Positions 1 to 11,288 of a stretch of DNA of 64,000 nucleotides are shown in pieces. A program made the position numbers and the translations under genes. The notes beneath the pieces were generated by a model. The model was not told the origin of the DNA. It ran no database searches and worked only from the letters and a program-made list of their open reading frames with translations. The stretch covers positions 62,001 to 126,000 of the forward strand of contig JAFJTR010000005.1 in the NCBI GenBank assembly GCA_022559985.1, in the 5' to 3' direction. Numbering within the stretch: the first letter of the stretch is position 1; each line of letters opens with the position of its first letter. The stretch is from Parastagonospora avenae f. sp. tritici 18332-5 (lineage: Eukaryota > Ascomycota > Dothideomycetes > Pleosporales > Phaeosphaeriaceae).

Positions 1-488
1 ACGACGACCTCAGGAAATATGACATCGCAACACGGACAGATATCACTGTAAACTGCAGGATAGGGGCGAGAGTAGAAGGCCTTTGTGAAGACCATTACTC
101 TACACTGGTTCCGGATACCTTCATTTGCTGCAGATAAAGGAGAGGCGCCATGATCAAGCTTTAGGACCGTTTCAGTGGAGATGGACGGTTAATTTTTCTC
201 ACTTCTATGTATCCTTTTTTCTGGAGAACCCCAGTCTCGAAGGATATGCTCAACGGGATACAGTCAAAATTTGTGCGGCATATTCCTCATGGCAGTGCTT
301 TACATGAGTTTGAAGACGGCGAATGAGATGCTCCGCTTACGAAAGCGGATGTTGCCGGCTTGGCGCTTTGCGAGCTCCGCGAACATCACCAAGCTTCACG
401 ACAACCGCATTCAAGCGCGCAACAGCACGACACGCGCCCATTGGCCCTCTCCACTCTTCCCCTCGGTTGTCAGTCACCTCTTCTCAAA
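1..488. other. Left edge, no gene recognised
   Basis: Only short open frames lie here and none looks conserved or has convincing splice sites. The right part is the presumed promoter and 5' leader of the complex I subunit gene that begins at 489. Confidence 0.5.
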
Positions 489-1190
489 ATGGCAGCGAAG
501 CAAGGCGCGACGGCGTTCTCGGTATGCTTAGCACCCTGTCCCACATTCACCAAATCGACACCCCTCACGCCTATCGCTGTATGGCTTGCAAATGCGCGCT
601 AACATGAGTATAGAAATACACTGTCCAGCCAAAAGGTCTCTATGCTGCCATCAATAGGCTGTTCGCGCTCGACCCCAAGCGGTCTACCGGTATTCCCATG
701 AACCCGCAATTCCGCAACCCTCCCCCAGGTGGCCTTGACCCGAACACCTACGACGACCCCGTCACCGTTCCCGCCGCCGATCTTGCAGAGAACCCTTACT
801 GGAAGCGTGATGTACGACGACGGTATCCGCGGCTCTCGACCATCACTCAGGCGGATGCGGTTGCGCTGTTGGAGGTTGGAAGCGCAGCAGCGCCCAAGCA
901 GGACTTGATCGGAGAGGCAGGTTCAAAGCAATTGGTTGCCGCACAGGAACAAGGCAGCAAAGGTCTGGCAGTAGCTTTCGAGAAGAACACCGGATTGGCA
1001 AAGGACATCTTGGGCCCCGGAGGTTTGCCGCCAATGCCGCCTGCGCTGCACACTTCAAAGGCTGCAGGCCAGAAGCGATACGATTTGGAGGCGGAGCAAT
1101 CATACCCTGATACGTAAGTCAATTCCCTGTCAACTGTATGGAACAACGTACTGACCATGCTACAGCTACCCTTGCCGGGTATTTTCCTAA
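489..1190 (+). CDS. Complex I 21-kDa-type accessory subunit (NADH-u_ox-rdase family)
   Basis: Accessory subunit of mitochondrial NADH:ubiquinone oxidoreductase, of the kind described as the 21-kDa subunit in Neurospora; it supports the complex and is not catalytic. Three exons (489-521, 614-1113, 1166-1190) give 185 residues. Exon 1 encodes only the first 11 residues. Exon 2 opens with KYTVQPKGLYAAINRLF and carries the family signature NPYWKRDVRRRYPRLS followed by ITQADAVALL. The last exon adds the short tail YPCRVFS. The ATG at 489 is preferred over the internal ATG at 698 because the conserved KYTVQPKG segment lies between them and joins in frame. Intron phases close exactly. The family is recalled from memory, so the subunit number is less certain than the assignment to complex I. 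Confidence 0.85.
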
Positions 1191-1601
1191 ACTTTGAGAA
1201 CACGAGGGTGAGTAGAATGAACAATAGACACCATGTACATATGGCCATTGATTTGCGTAGCTGTCCATGTTATTACTTGTGCCTTGACTGTAATGTTGCA
1301 ACTTCTTCGATTTGCTATTTCCGTCTCTCTTCTCATAGTCCTCATGCCTGTTTCCGACTCGTCTTTTCTATCGTTGCTCAATTCGTTCACCATGTACACA
1401 TTGGCCGTCACGTGCATATGGACTCTTCACCAGTGCTGCCGTTTGCCCCGCCTCTATCGAACGGCGGTCGTGACAGGTTCGTGAGTCTTGGCGCTCTTGT
1501 CGCACCTTCCTCCCCCAATTTGTTTCCCCAAGATTGACCGCACTCACCCCACGACCTCCCCCGCATCTCCTCTTCTCCTCCAACTCGCTCAGTCTGCAAC
1601 C
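1191..1601. other. Intergenic, promoter of the RING-type gene
   Basis: No coding frame is supported. A CACGTG E-box lies at 1409-1414. The last 90 bases before the ATG at 1602 are pyrimidine rich, as is usual for fungal leaders. Confidence 0.4.
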
Positions 1602-4259
1602 ATGGCCTCCGGGTCAGTTACAGTGCCGCCAGGCGAGGCAGCCGCGCCCCTCAACTTCATCTACGCGTGTTCCGTTTGTTGCTACACTCTCGCCGACGTC
1701 TACGAGGGTCACGATGAGACGGTCGAGGGCTTGTCGGACGGTATTAACCCCAGAGACCGCCTCGTTACACATTTGTACCTCGCAAGCTGCTGCCATGTCT
1801 TTTGCGGTAGCCATTTGGAGGGCGGAGGTAAGTCTGGCCATAAGGCACGTGACAACGCGAGCACCTACTCACAACGTCACAGCACCTCAATTCCACCCCG
1901 AAGGACAGCGACCGAAAGCTGCATGTCCCACTTGCGTCAAAGAGAAGAACGACAGCACTGTGCGCGATCTGTACTCTATCCGGGGTTTCCAGAAGAATGA
2001 GCACGACCCGATGATTCCGCCAGCATGGTTTATTGCACCGCCAATGAGCTTCGAGGGTAGTGGGAAGGAGATTGAGGCGCTCAGGGTATGGGGCGCTGCG
2101 CATACGGGTGACGAGAAGCTAACGATTGACAGTTCCAGTACCTGGCCCTCATCCGCTATTGTCAAAACACCTACGCCATGCGCAAGCCGCAGCAAATCGC
2201 GATAGCAGAGGCGGAGAACAAGCTGGCAGCTATGCAGGACCTCGCATCGAAGGAGCATGCCAAAGTCCTCACCCTGCAACAAGAGAACGAGCGGCTGCAC
2301 GCTGTAGAACGGGAGTCAAACAATTTGAAAGCCGAAGTGAAACGACTGCGAGATGTTGACCGAGAGGTTGAGCAGTATCGTCGACTGGATGTCAAACCCA
2401 AAGATTTGGAGACTTTTAAGAACAACAAAGACGCCATCCGTCACTACCTCAAATTGGTGCCTACCTTGATCGAGTAAGTTGGCGTCGCGTCCATCCAGAT
2501 GTGATACTGACAGCTGCACAGGCAGAACGACAAGATGAGGGACCGCCTGGCGTCAGTCGGCTTCGCCATGCAACTCGAGCCGGTTCCGAATCTCAAGAAA
2601 TTTGACTTAGATCTCATCAACGATGACGGGGGCATAAATGCTAATTATTACGGCACCTCGGGTACGCTACTTCGCAAGAATACGACCTCAAGCCATACAG
2701 CTGGCAGGTCTGCACACGCCTCGGGTAACGTGGTGGTCGCTCCATCAAGCCCATTCATGCAGCGTCCGCCTAAGCGACAACGGGTCGACTCGCCTCTTCC
2801 CAAAAATATGCAGATCGACACCCCAAGCAGTCGAGACGCCATGCCTCCTCCAAACAAGGCAGTCTCGCGGATGCGATCTGTTCGCAAGATGTTCCCGACC
2901 TTGAGAAAGAAATTCAGCAGTGGACGCTCCACGCAAGCATCAGAATACGACATTCATAGTAGTGAAGACGTTCACATGGATGAAGACAGACCTTGGGACG
3001 AACAAAATTATGGCTCAGTGAGGAGCGTTCGTGCTCCAGAAGGGCAGGATCATTATCGTGGCGGAACTCCGTACATGACAGGTGCCTTGCCTGTTGGTGA
3101 TGCACCGCACGGCGCGAGTGACTGTGGGTCTCAGCTGTTGTCCAGCATTTGTGTCAACAACAATGAACCTAACTTCACTTTCCGCGCACCGTCACCCGTG
3201 AAGATGGTCCAGAGAGGCAATCCGCATCAAGCCGTACAGTTGCCCACTGAGCCGTCATACATAAGACTGATGGATGGACTATCTGGTGAAGTTGGGGTCG
3301 AGCTAGGCCTCAAAGATCCTCGAGAAAGGAGTTACAACCCTTATCCACCTGGGGATGTATCCTGGCCTAACAACTCCTACGATCATGATCAACACAGGTA
3401 CGGAGAGATGGACCAAGAGAATTGGAGACCAGATCTGCCTTCCCATCAACAAGAGCAGCACGGCCAATCGTTACCGAAAGGCTACCATTTGGGCGCAGTG
3501 CAACCAGACAGGATTGACCACCGACATAACAGGGCATTTCAAGAGTTGACGCGCAATCCTGTGACACCGGCCTCCCGGAAATTCCAGCCACCTGGTCATC
3601 AGATCGAAAACGTAGTAAGTCCTTACATTGAGAGCAACAATCGAAACGCAACACAATTTTCCAAACCCAGGATGGCTGAGACCCAGGACAGTTCAAATCA
3701 TTTCGCCGCTTATCGGTCTCCAAGGCCACGGATGATTGCGCCTGAGCTAGACTGGCGGGAACCGCGTGGTCTCAATGGCCTCTCCTTTTTTGAGTCGCCG
3801 GTGATATCAAGGAGTCATCGGCAAACTCAACGCGTCCAGGAGCAGCATCAGATCAATCGGCCACCACCATCACGACAGTATCAAAGCCGGAACTTGACAT
3901 CGAAGGGTTTCATTACCAGACCAATAGCAGAACAATCCCCATTCTTCCGCGATAGCGCGTACGGTTCATCCCGCGATAGACCATCCCCCAACAGTCAACA
4001 AAACGTACATTCGAGTACCGCTATTCCTTTCCCTTCTTTCAGTCGTTCAAAATATTCGCGTCCGAGCCAGGTGCCCTCGACCATGCCATCAATAGTATCT
4101 GAGCGGTCCTACGTGCGCACGCAGCCGCAGTGGGACGCTTTGCAGCGAGTGGGTGTCAGGAGCAGCCGTCATGACTTTAGCAAGAACGCTGATAATGCTC
4201 ACGGGGACTCGGCACGTACTCTCTTTTCTGGTGCAGGCCGGCGGAGTGTCCGGAGATGA
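1602..4259 (+). CDS. RING-type zinc finger and coiled-coil protein, HEI10/Zip3-like
   Basis: Four exons (1602-1827, 1883-2085, 2133-2473, 2522-4259) give 835 residues. The N-terminus has a RING-like cysteine pattern between about residues 23 and 93: CSVC, then CCHVFC with a following histidine, then CPTC. The segment FQYLALIRYCQNTYAM follows, and then a charged coiled coil of roughly 90 residues. The remaining two thirds is low-complexity, rich in Ser, Pro, Arg and Gln, and probably disordered. A RING, a short linker and a coiled coil with an unstructured tail is the layout of HEI10/Zip3/CCNB1IP1 proteins. These are SUMO or ubiquitin E3 ligases that mark meiotic crossover sites. The layout is seen in the sequence; the HEI10 assignment is inference. 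It could instead be another small-RING ligase. All intron phases close. Confidence 0.6.
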
Positions 4260-4779
4260 GTACTTACCGTGGTGTATTCATCGAACTTCGGCAGTGCAGT
4301 TTGCATGCCCATAGGTATGACCGTATACTATCAAGGTCTTGGGACATGCAATACTAGGCGAGCTGCGTTTAGCCTCCAATAACGATTCATGCATCATGCC
4401 GTATCGCTGTCAAACCATGCTCGCTGAGCGCACTGGTGATGAATATTTTCTATGTTTGAGAGGCTATCTGCCGCGGAGAGGGTCGCGAAGCTGATCGAGA
4501 CTATTCCATAAGCATATCAGTGTAACTTTAAGCCGCAAAAGAGATCTTGTGTGTGCTTGTACTATGGCCGTCAAACGAGACTAACAATCCATCCCAAATG
4601 TCTATACCTTGAACGAGGAACGAAGTTGAATTCTACTAACACAATATCATCTAACGGACTTTTGCCGCTGAGCACGTCCAGCACATGCACGCATATAAAC
4701 CCCCGCCACCTAACCACCCCGAACACCAATCTCCACACCTCTCTCAAACGCCGGGTATAAAAGCACCAACCCACCGCCC
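4260..4779. other. Convergent intergenic spacer
   Basis: The 3' ends of the RING-type gene and the methionyl-tRNA synthetase gene face each other here. No coding frame or repeat stands out. Confidence 0.4.
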
Positions 4780-6789
4780 CTACGACGTCTGCAAACTAAC
4801 CTGCTCCACCCCCCGCGCAACCTCCTCCTCCGCCGTCTTGCCCGCCGGCCCATCCTTCCCCTTCTCCGCGCCCTCCACGCCCTGCGCATTAGCCTTCTTC
4901 GCCTTCTTGCGCTCCTTCTCTGCCTTCTTGGCCGCGGCTTTGCGCGCCTTTTCCTCCTTCGCCTTGCGCGCTTCTTCGCCGCCAAACTGCTCGCGCCACT
5001 CCTGTTCTTTCTCGGGCTTGATTTGTGAGAAGAGGTAGCCGGCGGTGCCAATTTTGTGGCCGACGGGGAGAGAGCGGGCTTCCCAGTCGTTGGGGATGAT
5101 GAGGAATTGGGCGTTGAGTTGGGAGAGGATGGAAGCGGTTGTGTCGGGCCTAGAGTGGGTGGTTAGCTTTGGATTATAATGAATTGGGATGTGGGGGACT
5201 TACATGTATGGCTGGATTAGACTGGCGAGGAGGTGGATGTGGCTCAGAGCTAGGCCGACGACGGCGGCGCAGCGTTCTGGGTGCTCGGTTGCGAGCTTGT
5301 TGTCCAACCGGTTGTCTTGGAGGAGCTGGTTTCCTTGGCTGGAGACGTGGAGTGCTGTGGCAAGCGCGGCACGGATTTTGACGTCTTCGAGCTCCTCGAT
5401 GTATCGCTTCAGTAGCTCGTTGACCTTCTTCTTGTGTTCGACGAAGTATTCGTCCTGGTACTTTGTGTAATCAGGAACCACGGAGTCATATACCTTGGAG
5501 TTGACAAATTTGATGACACGGTTGACGAAGTTACCTAGGTTCTTTAGGAGCTCATTATTGTTCGCGGCAATGAAGCCGTCCCACTCGAACTCAGTGTCGC
5601 CAGTCTCCGGTCGATGAGAGAGAAGGTAGTAGCGCCAAACGTCGGACGGGATACCAGTGTCTTTTGCGTTGTTTCCAAACACACCAATGTTCCTCGATTT
5701 TGAGAACTTGCCCTTCTCGTAATTGAGATACTCAGTCGTCGAAATCGTGTTTAACATGGTCCACTTATCGTCGGTACCAATTTGTGAACAGGGGAAAACA
5801 ACTGTGTGGAACGGTACATTGTCCTTGCCCATGAACTGGTAGAGCTTGACCTGCTCGGGGTTATGCCACCACTTCTGCCATTCGTCGGTGTAGTTGGCGG
5901 TGATTGAGACGTAACCGATGCAGGCGTCGAACCACACATACATGACCTTGTCCTCGTAACCCTGATTGATACCTATTAGTATATCACCGTAAGCAAGAAC
6001 ACGCCTTCATACCTCAAGTGGTACAGCAGTACCCCATTTCAAGTCACGCGTAATGCCACGAGGTCTAAGGCCCTCCTTCAGCCAAGATGCCGTGATTTGA
6101 ACACCATTGGAGCTCCAGTTGCCTTCTTGGCTCGCCTTCTTGAACCACTCCTCCTCTTTCGGCTGCAGCTTGTCCAGGCACAGGTAGACGTGTTTTGTTT
6201 CTCGCGGCACCGGTGTGGCGCCGTCGAGCTTGCATCGGGGGTTCTTCAGCTCGAGCGGGTCTAGAAGATGTCCGCACTTATCGCATTGGTCACCTCGGGC
6301 GTCTTCGTAGTTACACAGCGGACATGTGCCTTCAACAAAGCGATCTGCCAGAAAGCTCTTATGTGTCTCACAGTAGGGCTGTGTTGTGGTCTGTTCCTCC
6401 AGATAACCGTTCTTGTACAACTTCTTGAAGATATCTTGGGCAATATCGGTTTGGTGCTGAGTCGGTGTGCGCCCAAAGTGATCGAAGCTGATATTGAACC
6501 ATTCGTAGACTTCCGAGTGCAGCGCAAAGTACTTGTCGCATAGCTGTTGTGGTGTGACCTTCTCCTCAATCGCCTTCGTCTCAGTCGCGGTTCCGTACTC
6601 ATCAGTGCCGCAGACGTATAGCGTGTTGTATCCTCGTGCGCGCGCAAAACGGGCAAAGACATCCGCCGATAGAACACTTCCGATGATGTTGCCTAAGTGC
6701 GGAACGTTGTTGACGTAGGGCAGTGCACTCGTGATGAGCACATTGCGCTCGCCCTCGACGGGTAGGATCTTCTTCTTGATCTCGGTCAT
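4780..6789 (-). CDS. MES1: Methionyl-tRNA synthetase, cytosolic type
   Basis: Class I synthetase that charges initiator and elongator tRNA-Met. Three exons (6013-6789, 5204-5961, 4780-5149) give 634 residues. The HIGH-type signature HLGN is at residues 31-34. A cysteine-rich zinc insert follows, with CPLC and CDKCGH knuckles. The KMSKS-type loop is FSKSRNIGVFG. An anticodon-binding helical domain comes next, and the tail is very rich in Lys, Arg, Ala and Glu, probably aiding tRNA binding. The catalytic core begins almost at the N-terminus, so the GST-like domain found on yeast Mes1 is absent. The ATG at 6789 is the first in frame, and the core motif VLITSALPYVNNVPHLGN follows within 20 residues. 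The frame stays open for 71 codons upstream without an ATG (see findings). Branch-point-like CTAAT lies near the 3' end of intron 1. Confidence 0.95.
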
Positions 6790-7344
6790 GGGAGTGTCGT
6801 GCTGCGCTGGGATATTAGCTTTCAGGGCTGGGGTGTGATGGAGCAGCAATTCAAGGAATGCTACGAGGGTGTCAGGCTTACAATCTGTTCTGTGAAAGCT
6901 GCAAAAAGGTCGGTACAGTCGGCTCGCAGTACAATTCAGAGCACGAGACGATAGTGTATAGAGCTCTGGCGTTGCGTTGTTCGCGTGAGTCAAGCTGAAC
7001 ACTCACATGAGGAGCCAAAAGATGCCCCTCCAATCAGTACCCCACCATAAAAGCGCCACACTGCGCCACAGACCCTGAATTATGGACCAGGTCAACCTTG
7101 TGGTCATGTAATTTGGGTGAACTTAAATTGGACTACTTCCATTGATCTTACACATACAGTAAATAGACTTTCGCCAGTGCTTACGACTGGTAGCCTTGTC
7201 CAAGCAGCTTTAACACGTTGGAGTCACACCTAGCCCATCTTAAAGCTACCACCACTACCAAAAAAGTTGCAAGGCCTTCAGAAAACCAATCATCACAAAA
7301 GAACCAGAAACACCACATCCCAACATACACGTCGGCCCAGCAAA
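6790..7344. promoter_or_regulatory. Divergent promoter region, MES1 and LTO1
   Basis: The region lies between two genes read outward. The MES1 side (6790-7002) is an open in-frame extension without ATG. No other coding signal was seen. Confidence 0.4.
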
Positions 7345-7935
7345 ATGGCATCCACTCAATCAAAACCCCACAACACTCCCTCCTCCACCGACCCCTTCGA
7401 CATGTCCTCCCTCCTCACCCTCGAAGACACCCTCTACACCACCGCCTACGCCCATGGTGCCTCCGACGGCAGCCGCGCAGGCCGTATCGAAGGCCGAATC
7501 TTCGGCTTAGAAAAAGGGTTCGAGAAGTTCGCTGCCTTGGGCGAATTGCACGGCCGCAGTGTAGTGTGGGGTGCACGTGCTTTGACGTCCAAAAAAGTTG
7601 AAGCAGGAGAAGGGAAAGAAAAGGAGGAAGGGGAGGAGAAGATTCCAACCCTCCCTTCAAACCAACGATTAGTGAATAACATCACGTTACTGCACGCGCT
7701 CACCGATCCTATGACGTTCAGTACGGAGAATACGGAAGAAGCTGTTGCTGATTTCGACGATCGGGTTAAGCGCGCTGGGGCGAAAGCCAAAGTCATCGAG
7801 CGCATTGTGGGCGAGACGGGCAAGTCACCTGATGGATCGTCGGCGCGAGGGGAGGCGAGGAATGTAAAACTGAATGAGGGGAAGAAGGGAGATGACAGTA
7901 TCGAGGACTTTGCTGGGTCGAGGCTGCTGCGCTAA
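7345..7935 (+). CDS. LTO1: LTO1-like deca-GX3 adaptor protein
   Basis: Single exon, 196 residues. Six glycines spaced exactly four apart (residues 38, 42, 46, 50, 54, 58) in the segment around GASDGSRAGRIEGRIFGLEK form the deca-GX3 repeat of the Yae1/Lto1 family. In yeast, Lto1 pairs with Yae1 and recruits the ABC protein Rli1 (ABCE1) to the cytosolic iron-sulfur assembly machinery. The N-terminal DPFDMSSLLTLEDTLY is typical of the Lto1 branch. The C-terminal half is charged and low in complexity. The ATG at 7345 is used because the frame upstream has only a TTG. The protein ends in SRLLR and not in the aromatic residue that Lto1 proteins use to bind the targeting complex (see findings). CIA1, a subunit of that targeting complex, is also in this window at 36190. 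Confidence 0.85.
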   Translation: MASTQSKPHNTPSSTDPFDMSSLLTLEDTLYTTAYAHGASDGSRAGRIEGRIFGLEKGFEKFAALGELHGRSVVWGARALTSKKVEAGEGKEKEEGEEKIPTLPSNQRLVNNITLLHALTDPMTFSTENTEEAVADFDDRVKRAGAKAKVIERIVGETGKSPDGSSARGEARNVKLNEGKKGDDSIEDFAGSRLLR

Positions 7936-8575
7936 GCGGCTTTTTGAGCATATAGTTCAAGACTGGATCATTGTATGCAGCTAGAATCGGACCGCATCCT
8001 GTTCGAAATTCACTGGGAGAGCGGGGGTCCGAATGCGCGCAGCCTACAAGTCCGGGTCCGATGCACCTCCCTCGTTGGAGACCGGCATCGTACCATACGC
8101 AGAGTGGTGTGGATACACAGCCAGGCATGGCTTGTGGGAAAGGAGGCCTGGATAGAAAAGCAGAGCGGTCTGTTGTGAACATTACTTTCTAGCACTATCC
8201 TAGATCTCGAGCTGGGTATAAGCCAGTAAACCCGCAGCACAAAGTCCCGGCACCGTGCTCGCACATAGGAGAAAAAGAGGTAACTCATCCGAACTAAAAT
8301 AATAGTAAATCAAATGTAAAGTGTAGAAAGTATTGCCCCACAGCGGCCCGGGTTTTCGTGCAGTTGCACTGGTATCAAGTTCATTCTCTCCTCCGCTCAC
8401 CTAGCCGTCAGCCAAGCAACGTACGCTCGGACACGGATTCGAGGGGACCCGGGGGTCTATTGACCAACGTTCGCTCGGACATGACAGACATGGCATCCAT
8501 AGGAATAGCACCCCGTGGCGGCAGACCACTCGGTCGCCCGCCCGTGCTGTCAACGCGGCTATGGTTCGGGTGCTC
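7936..8575. other. Convergent spacer with an imperfect direct repeat
   Basis: This lies between the 3' ends of LTO1 and the septin gene. The motif CGCTCGGACA occurs twice about 50 bases apart (near 8423 and 8472) in similar surroundings. No gene is supported. Confidence 0.4.
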
Positions 8576-9752
8576 CTAGTACCCGTTCATGGTCATGCGC
8601 TGACTGTTCCTGCTAAGTTCACGATCGGCGGATGGCGAAATGGGGCGCGACGAGTGACCGCCGACAGCAGAGCTCTCCTTCAGGGCGAGCAGCTGCTTGG
8701 CGCGGAAAGACTCGTAGTGGATTTGAGCGGTAGTCTCGATGAGGTCTTGCAGGTGGGTGCGAGTGAGGAAGTTGCGAAGGTAGACGAATTCGCAGTGGGT
8801 CTCGTCCTCAACTATGATAAGTCAGTGATATGCTCTGAGGTAAGGAGCGGCGACAACGTACCGTTGATGATGCCCCACTTGTTCTGGCGACCGCGAACGT
8901 TCCTACCGTTCACGACAACGGTGCGCTCTGAGCCGACAACGGCGAAGGGCAGGAGCTCCTGTGTGAAGTTAGAAACAGTACTGATTCGTAACTTGAGTTC
9001 AAATCATACCCTAATGGAGGTCTTGAGGGCAGCCTCCTCAGAGTCGTCCTCATCGTTGTCGTAGGGGTACATGCGCAGGTTGTGGAACTGGAACTCCTCC
9101 TTTATCCGCTCTTTGAAGGCGGCGCGCTCCTCGAGGGTCAAGCTGTCGCTCTTGGCAATGACAGGGACGACGTTCACGAACTCACTAAGCTTCTTGAGCA
9201 CGACGATGTCAATGGGCTTCAGGGCGTGACCCGAGGGCTGGATGAAGAACAGGCAGCAGTGGATGCGCGTGTCCTGGAGGTATCGCTCACGCTGGGCGGT
9301 CAGCTCCTTGCGCAGGTAGGCGCTGTGCTGGTCCTTGATGTACTTGACAATGGGGTCCCAGCAGCGCTCGTTGTTGATAAGATCGCCGTAGCCAGGGGTG
9401 TCAACGATGTTGAGGCGCAGACGCACGCCATTCTCCTCAATGATGTGCGAGACGGGGTGGATGGTGGTGGTGGTGCGCGGCTCCTCGTCAGGCTGGAAGC
9501 GGCCCTTGCTGTCCATCAGGTGCGACGCGAAGATGGTGTTGATGAGCGTCGACTTTCCGAGACCAGTCTGGCCTGCATTGAGGAACACCATTAGCGGTGG
9601 CCCTGCACGTGGAGTTATTGCAGCTTACCGACGCAGATGACATTGAACTGGAAGCCCCGCTTGACGCTCTTCTTCTCAATCTGCTTGGTGATGCTGTCGA
9701 ATCCGACATAGCTGTCCGGAAAGATGGACTGGGTCTGGTAGGCGGCAGCCAT
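8576..9752 (-). CDS. CDC10: Septin, Cdc10 type (AspD group)
   Basis: GTP-binding septin that assembles into filaments at septa, hyphal tips and branch sites. Four exons (9629-9752, 9010-9572, 8862-8958, 8576-8811) give 339 residues, close to yeast Cdc10 (322). The N-terminus SYVGFDSITKQIEKK is the Cdc10 hallmark. The P-loop GQTGLGKS spans the first intron junction, DTPGYGD is the G3 motif and AKSD is the G4 motif. The septin unique element near RTHLQDLIETT and IHYESFRAKQL is present. As expected for Cdc10, there is no long C-terminal coiled coil. Intron phases all close. The gene is divergent from MRPL32, with start codons about 306 bases apart. Confidence 0.95.
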
Positions 9753-10058
9753 TGCGGGCGATGTGAGCCTCGGGGGCGGGTAATTGAGGTCGAGAGAGAT
9801 GGCGGTGGTGGTGGTGGAGTGAGACTCGGAGGCGGTCAACACTGGGAATGTTGTTGCAGGTAAAATCCAGGGACGTTGCAACTTTCTTGTGGAGTTGCAG
9901 CTGCGGGAAAGGGGGCAGCCACGAAGCGGTCACGCTAGCGCTGCGCGAGGGAAGGCGCGCCTGGAGCTCCGACCGGGGTGCAATTTGTTCCAACATCACG
10001 AGCCTCACCACATCAGGCCGGCATCAGCCACTGCGCATCCACTACGCCTCACGACACC
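9753..10058. promoter_or_regulatory. Bidirectional promoter, CDC10 and MRPL32
   Basis: 306 bases separate the two start codons, so control elements are probably shared. Poly-purine and poly-pyrimidine tracts flank the septin start. No specific site is claimed. Confidence 0.45.
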
Positions 10059-10650
10059 ATGGCGCTCGCTCGTCCGCTGCCTCCGCTGTGGCAGACACTG
10101 CTGCCCGCCGTCAATGGTCCCGTCCGACCCGTTCTCAATCTGCCATTCCTGCAGCGCCTCGCGCAGCCATTCCAGACATTGCCCGCACCGTTCGCTGCCT
10201 TTGCGATACCGGCCGTACAATTCCCGTCCTTTCCGTCCCTGGGAGATATCTGGGAGGGCATACTCAAGGCCGTGCCGAAGAAGAAGACGTCATATCGGAA
10301 GAAGCGACAACGGTTCATGGCGGGCAAGGGACTCAAAGACATTACTGCATTGGGCAGATGCTCGGCGTGTGGGCGGGTGAAGCGGAGCCATATCCTATGT
10401 CCATACTGTGTTGATGGTATGCATTGTCTTTAGTGAAATAGAGCCTGAGAAGTACTAACTATGACGCACAGCTATCAGGACGAACTTCTTTGGACAGCTC
10501 AACTGGGCAATCCGCCGACCAACAACAAAGCAGTCCAAGCAAATGAAACGAGAGCGTCGCGACACAGAGCTGCGAAAGCGGACGGTGGAGCCAGATCCAA
10601 GGCAGGAGAAAGCAGAGCAGATCCTCAAGCACACCGGATGGAAGAGTTGA
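10059..10650 (+). CDS. MRPL32: Mitochondrial large-subunit ribosomal protein bL32m
   Basis: Two exons (10059-10416, 10472-10650) encode 178 residues. The N-terminal part has no acidic residues in its first 60 positions and suits a mitochondrial targeting and processing segment. The bacterial-type L32 core follows: PKKKTSYRKKRQRFM, then a zinc-binding CSAC with a paired CPYC. In yeast, Mrpl32 is matured by the m-AAA protease, which licenses ribosome assembly; that step cannot be seen here. The C-terminal extension is very basic and ends in HTGWKS. The single intron falls just after the CPYC pair and its phase closes exactly. Confidence 0.92.
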
Positions 10651-11288
10651 AGGAGTGGGAAATCACGGCGTGAACGCCATTAGCGGGATGAGAAAACATG
10701 TACGATGATAGAGCTTTGTACAAAAACACTGCATCATGGGCGCACTTGGGCCTCGGAGTTGATTATACATTGCCCTTGTAGCAATATGAGTTGCTCAGTA
10801 GGGAGCACACTGAAGGAACATACGAATCTAGACCGCAATTAGCAGACTGCGAAGTATGTCTGATTCCTTATTGCGAGCTGTGATGCATGTACGCTCCCAA
10901 ATACAAGCCAATTGCGATCATGCTCACCAAGTCATTGCTTCTCACTTCGGTCCGCTGGCAGTTGCGCGAACATGCATGCAATTGTCTAGCAAATTTATCA
11001 ATCACATACTATCGCACATGCAATCAGGCCCAGTATCAAAACATTGCGTCAAATGACAGTCGAGTACAGGACCAAGCTCGCTGCACAGCGAACTAATAAT
11101 AAAGTGTGGCTGGTGACGTAACGCCACACCTCCGCCCGCGTGGGTCGAAACAATCGCTCCCGCGTTGCATCGGGACACGATTCGCCAAAGCAAGACATCT
11201 GTGAATGCTCCCTTGCACGTTCTCTCCTCCTCAGTGAACCTGAACATTGAAGCCATGCGCCACAGAAGCCAATCATAACATTGCAACT
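10651..11288. other. Intergenic, upstream of RUD3
   Basis: No coding frame is supported. The region is AT-richer than the flanking genes and holds the MRPL32 3' end and the RUD3 promoter. Confidence 0.4.

Noticed and set aside
7267..7344. Upstream extension of LTO1
   Set aside because: It begins only at TTG, and the conserved protein starts after the ATG at 7345.
9082..9594. 170-codon plus-strand frame
   Set aside because: Antisense shadow of the septin GTPase exon.
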